Below, piece by piece: positions 43,804 through 51,050 of a stretch of 64,000 nucleotides of DNA. The position numbers and the translations under genes are program-made. The notes beneath the pieces are model-generated. The model saw only the letters and a list, made by a program, of their open reading frames with translations, ran no database searches and was not told where the DNA came from. Source of the DNA: Brachybacterium sp036311905. Lineage in GTDB: Bacteria > Actinomycetota > Actinomycetes > Actinomycetales > Dermabacteraceae. The DNA is taken from assembly GCF_036311905.1 (NCBI RefSeq), contig NZ_JAZDCH010000026.1, positions 96,301 through 160,300 of the forward strand, given 5' to 3'. Each line of letters begins with the position of its first letter. The first letter of the stretch is position 1.

Positions 43804-44451
43804 TCACCGCGCCACCTCCGCCCGCGCCCACGCGGCGACCCGTCGGGCCAGGTCGCGGTCCAGCGCGGCCACGGAGCGGCGCAGCAGCGTCGGCCGCCCC
43901 CGCAGCGCCCCGCGCCCGTCGGGCCCGATGTAGGAGCCGGGCGGGAGCGGCTGGGTCGCGGCGAACAGCACCGCGGCGGCGCCGTCCGACGGGGACATCG
44001 CGAAAGGGCGGCTCGCGGCGGTGACCACCCGGTCCAGGCGAGCCGAGCCGGTCGCGTTCTGCAGGTTCGTCAGCACCCAGCCCGGATGCACGAGCTGCAG
44101 GTCCACGGAAGAGCCAGCCTCCTGCAGACGCTCGGCGAGCTCGAGCCCCCACAGCATCGTCACCAGCTTTGAACGCCCGTAGCCGGCGCGCAGCGACCAG
44201 CCGCCCCGGGCGAAGTGGGGATCGGCGAGGTCGATGGCGCCGAAGGTGTGGGCGTGCGAGGCGGTGACCACGATCCGCTCCCGCACGATCTCCCCCTTGG
44301 CGCGGCTGCGCACTCCGAGCACCAGATCGGCGCCCCAGCGGGCCAGCTGCAGCGCCGCCTCCCGGCCCAGCCCGTCGCTCGCCCCGGTCATCACCACGGT
44401 CCGGCCCCGGAGGTCGGGCTCGCGGAGGTGCTCCCACGCCATCGCCGTCAT
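43804..44451 (-). CDS. Short-chain dehydrogenase with an internal deletion
   Basis: The 215-residue protein begins as a normal SDR: GRTVVMTGASDGLGREAALQ binds the cofactor and VLGVRSRAKGE ends the second strand. It then jumps directly to RIVVTASHAHTFGAID, the catalytic-Ser strand. About 75 residues are missing between them, including the NNAG motif and central helices. The YGRSK catalytic pair and the HPGWVLTNLQ segment are present. The deletion is in frame near 44290. The cofactor fold should be disrupted, so the product is probably inactive even though the gene is intact as a frame. ATG 44451 has a TACGAT box 6 nt upstream. Confidence 0.8.
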   Translation of the reverse strand: MTAMAWEHLREPDLRGRTVVMTGASDGLGREAALQLARWGADLVLGVRSRAKGEIVRERIVVTASHAHTFGAIDLADPHFARGGWSLRAGYGRSKLVTMLWGLELAERLQEAGSSVDLQLVHPGWVLTNLQNATGSARLDRVVTAASRPFAMSPSDGAAAVLFAATQPLPPGSYIGPDGRGALRGRPTLLRRSVAALDRDLARRVAAWARAEVAR

Positions 44452-44457
44452 GCGGCC

Positions 44458-44463
44458 ATCGTA
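44458..44463 (-). promoter_or_regulatory. Leaderless -10 box of the SDR gene
   Basis: TACGAT on the minus strand lies 6 nt before the ATG at 44451. It diverges from a TACGAT box (44486-44491) that probably drives ptsI with a leader of about 40 nt. Confidence 0.5.
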
Positions 44464-44537
44464 GGAGGTGGTCAGGCCGCGCGCGTACGATGGGAGGGCA
44501 GGTCCCGCGCCGTCGTCGCACCGAGGAGAACACCGCA

Positions 44538-46226
44538 ATGGCCCAGTACACCGGCGTCCCCGTCAGCCCCGGCCGCGTGGTCGGCACGATCCGCACCATG
44601 GCCCCGCCGGTCGCCGAGCCCGCCGCCGATGCGACCCTCCCGGAGGGGGCCGACGCCGCCGCCGAGGCCGAGCGCATCCCCGCCGCCGCCGCCGCGGTGC
44701 AGGCCGCTCTCACCCGGCTCGCCGAGCGCGCCAGCGGGGACGGGAAGGCGATCCTCGAGGCCACCGCGCAGATGGCCGCGGACCCGTCCCTGACCACCAC
44801 CGCCAAGGGCCTCGTCCTCAGCGCCGGCAAGAGCGCCGAGCGGGCCGTGTGGGAGGCCGGGGACCAGGTCGCGACGATGCTCGAGGGCCTCGGCGGCTAC
44901 ATGGCCGAGCGCGCCACCGACGTGCGCGACGTGCGCGCCCGCATCGTCGCCGAGCTCCGCGGCGAGCAGGCTCCGGGCATCCCCGACGTCGACGAGCCCT
45001 TCATCCTCACCGCGATCGACCTCGCCCCCGCCGACACGGCGACCCTCGACCCGGAGCGGGTCCTGGCCCTGGTCACCTCCGACGGCGGCCCGCAGTCCCA
45101 CACCGCGATCCTCGCCCGCCAGCTGGGCCTGCCGGCGATCGTCGCCGCCAAGAGCATCCACGAGTTCGCCGACGGCACCGAGGTGTTCGTCGACGCCGGC
45201 TACGGCACCGTCACCGACGAGGTCACCGAGGAGCACCACCGCTTCGCCGCGGCGTGGAGCGAGCTGCAGAAGAACCCGCTGACCTACGAGGGCGGCGGCG
45301 GGGTCCTCGCCGACGGCCACACCGTCCAGCTGCTCGCCAACATCGGCGGCGCCAAGGACGCCGAGAAGGCGGTCGCCGCACACGCCGACGGGGTGGGCCT
45401 GTTCCGCACCGAGTTCCTCTTCCTGGACCGCGAGGACGAGCCCACCGTCGAGGAGCAGACCGCCGCCTATCGCGAGGTCTTCACCCTGTTCCCGGGGAAG
45501 AAGGTCGTGGTGCGCACGATCGATGCCGGCGCCGACAAGCCGCTGCCCTTCCTCACCGACGCCGAGGAGCCCAATCCCGCGCTCGGCGTGCGCGCCTACC
45601 GCACCAGCTGGGAGAAGCGCTCCGTGCTCACCAACCAGCTCGACGCGATCGCCGCCGCGGGCGCGGACACCGAGGCGACCCCGTGGGTGATGGCCCCGAT
45701 GATCTCGACCGTCGAGGACACCGAGGACTTCGCCGCGCTGTGCGCCGAGCGCGGCCTCAGCCCCGCCGGGATCATGGTCGAGACCCCGTCGGCCGCGATC
45801 ACCGCGGACCGGCAGCTCGCCGCGTGCGACTTCGCCTCGATCGGCACCAACGACCTCACCCAGTACACGATGGCGGCCGACCGCATGCTCGGCTCCCTCG
45901 CGCACCTCAACAACCCGTGGCAGCCCGCGGTGCTCGCCCTCGTCGAGGCGACCTGCACCGGCGCCGCCACGGCGGGCGGCAAGCCCGTGGGCGTGTGCGG
46001 CGAGGCGGCGGGCGACCCCGGCCTCGCGGTCGTGCTCGTGGGCCTCGGCGTGACCTCCCTGTCGATGACCCCGCGCTCCCTGCCCGCGGTCGCGAAGGTG
46101 CTCTCCACCGTGACCCTCGAGCAGGCGCAGGAGCTGGCACGGGCCGCCGTCTCCGCCCGCACCGCCGAGGAGGGCCGCGACGCGATCCGCGCGGGCCTCC
46201 CGGTGCTCGGCGAGCTGGGTCTGTGA
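44538..46226 (+). CDS. ptsI: PTS enzyme I (PEP-protein phosphotransferase)
   Basis: The 562-residue cytoplasmic protein starts the sugar phosphotransferase system by taking phosphate from PEP and passing it to HPr. The N-terminal HPr-binding and phosphohistidine domains hold SDGGPQSHTAILARQLGLPA, with the active His188. The C-terminal PEP-binding barrel shows GVGLFRTEFLF, IGTNDLTQYTMAADR and GVCGEAAGDP with the acid-base Cys. Length is normal. ATG 44538 follows a GAGGAG ribosome binding site. HPr is encoded on the opposite strand just downstream, convergent, with a shared terminator. Confidence 0.95.
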   Translation: MAQYTGVPVSPGRVVGTIRTMAPPVAEPAADATLPEGADAAAEAERIPAAAAAVQAALTRLAERASGDGKAILEATAQMAADPSLTTTAKGLVLSAGKSAERAVWEAGDQVATMLEGLGGYMAERATDVRDVRARIVAELRGEQAPGIPDVDEPFILTAIDLAPADTATLDPERVLALVTSDGGPQSHTAILARQLGLPAIVAAKSIHEFADGTEVFVDAGYGTVTDEVTEEHHRFAAAWSELQKNPLTYEGGGGVLADGHTVQLLANIGGAKDAEKAVAAHADGVGLFRTEFLFLDREDEPTVEEQTAAYREVFTLFPGKKVVVRTIDAGADKPLPFLTDAEEPNPALGVRAYRTSWEKRSVLTNQLDAIAAAGADTEATPWVMAPMISTVEDTEDFAALCAERGLSPAGIMVETPSAAITADRQLAACDFASIGTNDLTQYTMAADRMLGSLAHLNNPWQPAVLALVEATCTGAATAGGKPVGVCGEAAGDPGLAVVLVGLGVTSLSMTPRSLPAVAKVLSTVTLEQAQELARAAVSARTAEEGRDAIRAGLPVLGELGL

Positions 46227-46250
46227 CCAGCCACTGACCGCAGGACGCGC

Positions 46251-46284
46251 GAAGGGCGCCCCACCGCGAGGTGGGGCGCCCTTC
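46251..46284. terminator. Bidirectional terminator between ptsI and ptsH
   Basis: GAAGGGCGCCCCAC and GTGGGGCGCCCTTC form a perfect 14-bp stem with loop CGCGAG. It lies between two convergent genes and can serve both. Confidence 0.85.
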
Positions 46285-46304
46285 GTCTGTCGTGCGCGGG
46301 GCTC

Positions 46305-46577
46305 TCAGGCGCCCGCGTCGAGATCCGTCTCGAGCAGGTCGCCGAGGGCCTTGAGGGACTCCTCGGCGCCCTCGCCCTCGGCCCGCAGCACGACCTGGTC
46401 GCCGTTGCCGGCACCGAGGGTCATGAGCATCAGCATCGAGGCGGCGGGGACGGGGTTGCCGCCGACCTTCTCGATGGTGACCTGGGCGGGCTGCTCGCCG
46501 GCGGCCTTGGAGAAGATGGTGGCCGGACGGGCGTGGAGCCCGGAGGCGCTGGCGATGGTGACGGTGCGCTCTGCCAT
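46305..46577 (-). CDS. ptsH: PTS phosphocarrier protein HPr
   Basis: The 90-residue protein carries phosphate from enzyme I to sugar-specific EIIA domains. The active-site motif is GLHARPATIF with phospho-accepting His15. The region of the usual regulatory Ser46 reads VPAASMLMLMTLGA, so Ser47 is in the equivalent position. The ATG follows GAAAGGCC at a suitable distance. It is separated from ptsI, which is unusual compared with the ptsHI operon of many bacteria but common in actinobacteria. Confidence 0.95.
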   Translation of the reverse strand: MAERTVTIASASGLHARPATIFSKAAGEQPAQVTIEKVGGNPVPAASMLMLMTLGAGNGDQVVLRAEGEGAEESLKALGDLLETDLDAGA

Positions 46578-46646
46578 GGGATGGCCTTTCAGTCGGGGTG
46601 GTGGTGGCGGGTGCCTACGGGATGGGACCTTAGCGGACCCGTCCCG

Positions 46647-46835
46647 TCAGAGCTGAACCTTCCGGGCAGCGATCGCGTCGCGCACGGCGGGGAACAGCGG
46701 GTGGTCGGCGGCGAGGATGCCCCACGCGATGAGCGCGGGGATGTTCGGCATCACCATGTTCGACAGGGAGGTGCCGACCTTCTGCAGCGCCACGCGCGGG
46801 GAGAACCCGCGAGGCGCCTCGGCCGCTGTAGTCAT
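46647..46835 (-). pseudogene. N-terminal stub of a mannitol-type PTS permease (EIIC)
   Basis: The 62-residue frame contains RVALQKVGTSLSNMVMPN and IPALIAWGILAA. These match the first membrane helix of mannitol EIICB proteins (E. coli MtlA reads GRFLSNMVMPNIGAFIAWGI). After 44 residues it departs from the family and ends DHPLFPAVRDAIAARKVQL. A normal mannitol EIICB has over 450 residues, so nearly all the transporter is lost. It lies upstream of ptsH on the same strand, so an ancestral mtlA-ptsH cluster is likely. A TAGACT -10 candidate lies near 46938 on the minus strand. The 46836-47057 gap holds nothing else I recognise. Confidence 0.75.
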
Positions 46836-47057
46836 GATTCGTCCTCGACTCCGGGGGCCGCGGCGCACCGAGCGGGACGCCGGGAGCCCGGGATCGGCAC
46901 TGACCATGAGGGGATGGGATCGCCACAGGCTCAGGAGCAGTCTAGGACGGTCCCGCAGGTCAGCACAGGAGGACGAGGGTCCCGGAGCGAACACGCGGCG
47001 CGTGCCGCGCGGGGCGAGCGGTTGCCCGGGGAGAGGAGAGTCACCCTCGGGGAGGGG

Positions 47058-47369
47058 TCAGAGCTGGCCCTGCGCCTCGGTGCCCGCGGGGATCGGGGTC
47101 ATGCGGGTGACCGTCGCCGGCTTCGCGACCAGGTCCTTCACGTCCGCGCGGAGGATCTCGACGACGCTCCCCGAGCCGTGGGCGTCGAGGTCCTCGACCG
47201 TCGTCCACTTCTCGATCATGGTGATCGTGCCGTCCTCGGAGTCGTGGATCGCGTAGAGCTCGCAGCCCTGCTCGCCGTGCACGGCGGCGATGCCGCGCTG
47301 CATGGCGTCGGCCAGCTCCTGCTTGCGGTCGGGCAGGGGGTAGAACACGGCGGTGACGACGACGGTCAA
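47058..47369 (-). CDS. Antibiotic biosynthesis monooxygenase (ABM/YgiN-fold) protein
   Basis: The 103-residue protein is a ferredoxin-like alpha-beta barrel of the ABM family: VVVTAVFYPLPDRKQELADA forms the first strand-helix, GCELYAIHDSEDGTITMIEK is the central hairpin, and WTTVEDLDAHGSGS is the helix with the family's conserved W-x-x-x-x-x-L-x-x-H pattern. Related proteins act as quinol or small-aromatic monooxygenases or bind haem; the substrate is unknown. GGAGTTCC lies upstream of the ATG. It stands alone. Confidence 0.85.
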   Translation of the reverse strand: MTVVVTAVFYPLPDRKQELADAMQRGIAAVHGEQGCELYAIHDSEDGTITMIEKWTTVEDLDAHGSGSVVEILRADVKDLVAKPATVTRMTPIPAGTEAQGQL

Positions 47370-47453
47370 CGGAACTCCTTCGAACCAGCGGCGGGGTCGG
47401 TCATCTCCGAGGCTACCGGCGCGCGGTGTCCGTGCCCCGCATCGTCCACCCCT

Positions 47454-47488
47454 CGACAGATCTATCGAGAAACGATAGATTTCTGTCG
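47454..47488. promoter_or_regulatory. Nested palindrome over the DUF2975/XRE promoter
   Basis: Inner arms ATCTATCG and CGATAGAT (47460-47480, 5-bp centre) are enclosed by outer arms CGACAGA and TCTGTCG (47454-47460 and 47482-47488). A promoter TCGACA (47453-47458), 17-bp spacer, TAGATT (47476-47481) runs through it. It is the likely operator of the small XRE regulator at 48024. Confidence 0.7.
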
Positions 47489-47510
47489 TTCATCGAGAGA
47501 AGGAGGGGTC

Positions 47511-48023
47511 ATGAGAGCCTCCACCATCGTCATCCTGCGGATCATCCTGTGGATCTCGCTCGCGGGGAGCGCCGTCGTGCAGCTCGCCGTGATCACCTCC
47601 CCCTGGTGGGACCAGGACGCCCCCGACCGCGTCGACGGCATCACGGTCGCGCTGATCGTCCTCGCGGTGCTCGGGATCCTCGCCCTCCAGGTCGTGGCCG
47701 TGAGCATCCTGCGCCTGCTCACCCTGGTGCGGAAGGGCCGGGTGTTCTCCGCGCGCTCCTTCCGCGAGGTGGACCGGATCGTCGCCGCCGTGCTCGCGCT
47801 CGCCGCGGTGGTGCTCGGGGTGCCGATCGTCGGCGCGATCGCCAACCGCCTGCACCCGGGGGATGCGATGGCCCCCGGCATGGTGCTCGTGCTCGGCGGA
47901 CTGGCCCTCGTGGTCGCAGGGGTGGCGCTGGTGATCCGGGTGCAGCGCCAGCTGCTGGTGCAGGCCACCGAGACCCTCACCCGGGCGGAGCACCTGCAGT
48001 CCGAGCTCGACGAGGTGATCTGA
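47511..48023 (+). CDS. DUF2975-family membrane protein
   Basis: The 170-residue protein has four membrane helices: about 5-30, 43-70, 88-115 and 125-145. Between helices two and three lies LVRKGRVFSARSFREVDRI, the family's characteristic G-x-x-F-x-x-x-x-x-x-x-x-I motif. A hydrophilic C-terminal helix (ATETLTRAEHLQSELDEVI) follows. Its function is not known. ATG 47511 has AAGGAGG 5 nt upstream. DUF2975 genes are often paired, as here, with a small Cro/CI-type regulator starting right after the stop. Confidence 0.85.
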   Translation: MRASTIVILRIILWISLAGSAVVQLAVITSPWWDQDAPDRVDGITVALIVLAVLGILALQVVAVSILRLLTLVRKGRVFSARSFREVDRIVAAVLALAAVVLGVPIVGAIANRLHPGDAMAPGMVLVLGGLALVVAGVALVIRVQRQLLVQATETLTRAEHLQSELDEVI

Positions 48024-48236
48024 GTGGGCATCGTGGTGGACATCGACGTGCAGCTCGCCCGTCGGCGGATGACCGTGGGCGAGCTCGCCGAGCGGGTCGG
48101 GATCACCCCGGCCAATCTCGCGGTGCTGAAGAACGGTCGGGCGCGGGCGGTGCGCTTCACGACCCTCGCTGCGCTGTGCGAGGCGCTCGACTGCCAGGTC
48201 GGGGACCTGCTGCGGCACGAGCCCGACGGGGAATGA
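48024..48236 (+). CDS. Small XRE-family helix-turn-helix regulator
   Basis: The 70-residue protein is a bare Cro/CI-type DNA-binding domain of the YozG kind: DVQLARRRMTVGELAERVG, ITPANLAVLKNGRARAVRF and TLAALCEALDCQVGDLLRHE. It has no effector domain, so any signal must come through the partner membrane protein or protein level. GTG immediately follows the DUF2975 TGA, so translation is coupled. It probably represses its own promoter at the nested palindrome upstream. Confidence 0.88.
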   Translation: MGIVVDIDVQLARRRMTVGELAERVGITPANLAVLKNGRARAVRFTTLAALCEALDCQVGDLLRHEPDGE

Positions 48237-48292
48237 GAGCGGGCGCACACTCCGCCGTCCACAACGCGGTGTCGCATGTCGGCTCGGTGCCG

Positions 48293-48407
48293 TAGGCTCG
48301 ACGAGGTCGCTCCGGCGACTGCGCCGCACCTGCGGCGGATCTCCCGTCGGCACCTTCGACGGGGGCAACGGACCACTGAAGTGGTTCACGACCGAAGGAA
48401 TATCGCC
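48293..48407 (+). promoter_or_regulatory. Promoter and long 5' leader of the cold-shock gene
   Basis: TAGGCT (48293-48298) is a -10 candidate, giving a leader of about 100 nt before the ATG. Long structured leaders are typical of cspA-type mRNAs, where they act as thermosensors. GGAA lies near the start codon. Confidence 0.45.
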
Positions 48408-48611
48408 ATGGCAACTGGCACCGTCAACTGGTTCAACTCCGAGAAGGGCTACGGCTTCATCGCCCCCGAGGATGGCAGCGCGGACGTGTTCGCGCACTTC
48501 TCCGCCATCGTCGGCACCGGCCGTCGCGACCTGGTGGAGAACCAGCGCGTCGAGTTCGACGTGGAGCAGGGCCCCAAGGGCCTGCAGGCGTCGAACATCC
48601 GCCCCCTCTGA
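48408..48611 (+). CDS. Cold-shock protein (CspA family)
   Basis: The 67-residue protein is a single cold-shock domain that binds single-stranded RNA and DNA and loosens RNA structure. It has TGTVNWFNSEKGYGFIAPED with RNP1 (KGYGFI), then DVFAHFSAIVGTG with RNP2 (VFAHF). Its length is exactly the usual 67. A leader of about 100 nt precedes it. Cold induction cannot be judged from sequence alone. Confidence 0.96.
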   Translation: MATGTVNWFNSEKGYGFIAPEDGSADVFAHFSAIVGTGRRDLVENQRVEFDVEQGPKGLQASNIRPL

Positions 48612-48716
48612 GACCTCCCGCCCGTCCCTGATCAGGGACCTGCGGATCGCGCCCGTCGCCCCGGCCCAGTGCCGGAGCGGCGGGCGTTCCTCATGCCCTC
48701 ACCAGTCTCACCAGGC

Positions 48717-50975
48717 TCACCAGTCCAGGGCGTGCTCCCCGGGCCCGAGCTGCCGGTCCGTGCCCGGGAGCAGCACGCGGGCACGGGTGCCGCCCGGGAC
48801 GGTGAGCCGGAGCGTGCGCGCCTCCCGGTCCACCGCCAGCGCGATCTCGCCCGCCCGCGTGCGGCGCGTCATCGTGATCCGGCCGACGGGGACGTCGGGA
48901 TCCGGCGCCACCAGGAAGTTCCCCCAGCCGTCGGGTCCGCGGCGCAGCCCGGCCACGTTCTCGTGCAGCCAGGTCGCCGGGGTGCCCATGAAGTAGTGCG
49001 AACAGGATCGAGGGTCCTCCCACATCTCCATGAAGGTCGAGTTCCCGGCCTCGAGCCAGGCACGCCAGCCGGGTGCCGTGGGATTCGCGAGCACCCGCCA
49101 GGCAAGCGCCCCCTGCGCGGCCGCGGAGAGCACCGGGAGCAGGAAGCGCACGCCCAGGTGGCCGCAGTCGTGGTGGTCCCCGGCCCCCTCGATCGCCCGC
49201 ACCAGGTTCTCCTGCACCGCCGCGACGTGCTCGGCGGGCACCGTGCCGAGCGCAAGGGGGAGCAGGTTCGAGGTCTGCCGGTAGCCGGTGCCGGGGCCGG
49301 TGCCTGCGGGGTCGCGGTAGAGGCCGCGCTCGGCATCGAGGAAGACCCGGTTCACGGAGTCCTCGAGCTCCTGGGCGGAGGCGCGCAGCTCCGCGCCGCC
49401 GGCGAGGTCCGCCAGCTCGAGGGCGTGGGCGAGGCGGCGCTGGGCGCTCGCGACCATCAGGGTGGCGCTGAGCCGCTTGTCCTCGGGGGCGGGGCCGGGG
49501 CTTCCGGGGGTGAGGTAGTCGCCGAGCACCCCGGAGATCAGGCCGTCGCCGTCGCGGCGGGACAGCTCGTGATCGAGATATCGCCGCGCCGCGGCCTCGT
49601 GGGTGCGGACCGCCTCGAGATCCCCGTACTCGCAGGCCAGCTCGTCGAGCAGCACCGGCATCAGGGTCGTCCACTCGGGGGCGGGGGAGAGCTCCTCATA
49701 GCCCCAGCCGGGGTTCGGCGAGATGACCGAGAGGGAGCCGTCGGCGCGCTGCGCGTCGACCTGGTCGTCGAGCCATTTGCGCAGCATGCGGTGCATGTCG
49801 AAGCTCGTGGCCATCGCCGCGAGCGCGGTCAGCGCGTCGCCGGTCCAGCCGTTCTTCTCGTGCATCGGGGTGTCGGTGGGGACGTGGTGCATGTTGTTGG
49901 CGAGCGAGGCGCGCATCGCCGCGTCGAACCGCTCGACGAGGGGCTCCGAGCTGGTCAGGGTGCTCGCCGGGGCGAGATCCGCATGGGCGAGCAGCCCCGT
50001 CACCCGCACGTCGGCGAGGTCCCCGGTGACGGCCTCGAGCTGCACGTAGCGGAAGCCCTTGTAGGAGTGCTGCGGCTCGAAGGACTCGGCGATCCCGGGG
50101 CGCAGGCGGACGTCGTCGCGCTGGAAGCGGTCGCCGCGGATGTGCTCGTTGTCGTCGTCGACCGTGCCGTCGGCCCGCAGCTTCTCCCCGTGCCGGGCGC
50201 GGAAGGCGACCGGCTCGGCGAGGGCATCGACATGCTCGGCGAGCTCGAAGCGGCACCAGCCGGCGATCACCCGTCCCAGGTCCAGCACGATCCGCTCGGG
50301 CCCCGCGGAGACGGTGCGGGGGGCGATCTCCTCGCGCACCACGACCGGCTCCTGGGCCTGGAGCTGCAGGATCGGCTCGTCGCCGTCCGCTCGTCGGCGG
50401 GAGGCGGGGCGGTCCGGCTCGACGAGCACCGGGTCCCAGGTGGCGTCGTCGTAGCCGGGCAGGCGCCAGGCGGCGGGGTCCTCCCGGGGGTCGAAGGTCT
50501 CGCCCGCGTACATCGAGTCGTGCGTCACCGGCCCGGGGGCGGTGCGCCACTCGGGCCCGGTCGCGAGGACCCGCGAGCTCCCGTCGGCGAGGTCCACGCG
50601 CAGATGCGCCCAGGCCCGCACCGGTCCCCGCCAGGGCGCCTGCTCCCAGCGCCACACGTTCTCGGTGGTGAGGGCGTGGAAGCCTCGACCCAGGTCCAGA
50701 CCCAGCACGTTCTCGCCCGCCCGCAGCAGCGGGGCGATGTCGACCTCGAGGACCTGCACGCGGACCCGCGGATCGGTCAGTCCCGGATCCAGACGGGAGG
50801 CGGACGCGGGGGAGCCGTTCACCCAGGCCCGCACCGTGCCGAGCCCCGTGTACCGCCAGCGCGCGGACAGCGGCGGGGCGGGCAGGTGCAGCACGGCGCG
50901 CAGCAGCGGGTTCTGGGGGTCGTCCCCGGGGGCGGTGATCCATCGGGCATCGAGCGGATCGAGCGCTGCGGACAT
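48717..50975 (-). CDS. GH78-family alpha-L-rhamnosidase
   Basis: The 752-residue protein lacks a signal peptide and is probably cytoplasmic. It has an N-terminal beta-sandwich (about 1-130), the bacterial rhamnosidase N region with YTGLGTVRAWVNG, a concanavalin-like middle part (VLDLGRVIAGWCRF, SYKGFRYVQLEA) and an (alpha/alpha)6 catalytic barrel (about 350-680). The catalytic signature reads PTDTPMHEKNGWTGDA, equivalent to the PTDCPQREERxGWTGD motif, with the acid Glu. WLEAGNSTFMEMWEDP and GTPATWLHENVAGLR follow. It should release terminal L-rhamnose from glycosides imported by the cell. ATG 50975 follows AGGTGG. No transporter or rhamnose catabolic genes are adjacent. Confidence 0.88.
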   Translation of the reverse strand: MSAALDPLDARWITAPGDDPQNPLLRAVLHLPAPPLSARWRYTGLGTVRAWVNGSPASASRLDPGLTDPRVRVQVLEVDIAPLLRAGENVLGLDLGRGFHALTTENVWRWEQAPWRGPVRAWAHLRVDLADGSSRVLATGPEWRTAPGPVTHDSMYAGETFDPREDPAAWRLPGYDDATWDPVLVEPDRPASRRRADGDEPILQLQAQEPVVVREEIAPRTVSAGPERIVLDLGRVIAGWCRFELAEHVDALAEPVAFRARHGEKLRADGTVDDDNEHIRGDRFQRDDVRLRPGIAESFEPQHSYKGFRYVQLEAVTGDLADVRVTGLLAHADLAPASTLTSSEPLVERFDAAMRASLANNMHHVPTDTPMHEKNGWTGDALTALAAMATSFDMHRMLRKWLDDQVDAQRADGSLSVISPNPGWGYEELSPAPEWTTLMPVLLDELACEYGDLEAVRTHEAAARRYLDHELSRRDGDGLISGVLGDYLTPGSPGPAPEDKRLSATLMVASAQRRLAHALELADLAGGAELRASAQELEDSVNRVFLDAERGLYRDPAGTGPGTGYRQTSNLLPLALGTVPAEHVAAVQENLVRAIEGAGDHHDCGHLGVRFLLPVLSAAAQGALAWRVLANPTAPGWRAWLEAGNSTFMEMWEDPRSCSHYFMGTPATWLHENVAGLRRGPDGWGNFLVAPDPDVPVGRITMTRRTRAGEIALAVDREARTLRLTVPGGTRARVLLPGTDRQLGPGEHALDW

Positions 50976-51050
50976 GGCTGCCACCTGGTTCTCTGTGCGA
51001 CGTCGGCGTCGGAAGCAGTCTGTCACGCAGAGAGCGGGGCGCGGGGCGGC

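Noticed and set aside
48612..48716. Possible terminator after the cold-shock gene
   Set aside because: GATCAGGGAC-type short repeats are present but I could not find a stem longer than about 6 bp with confidence.
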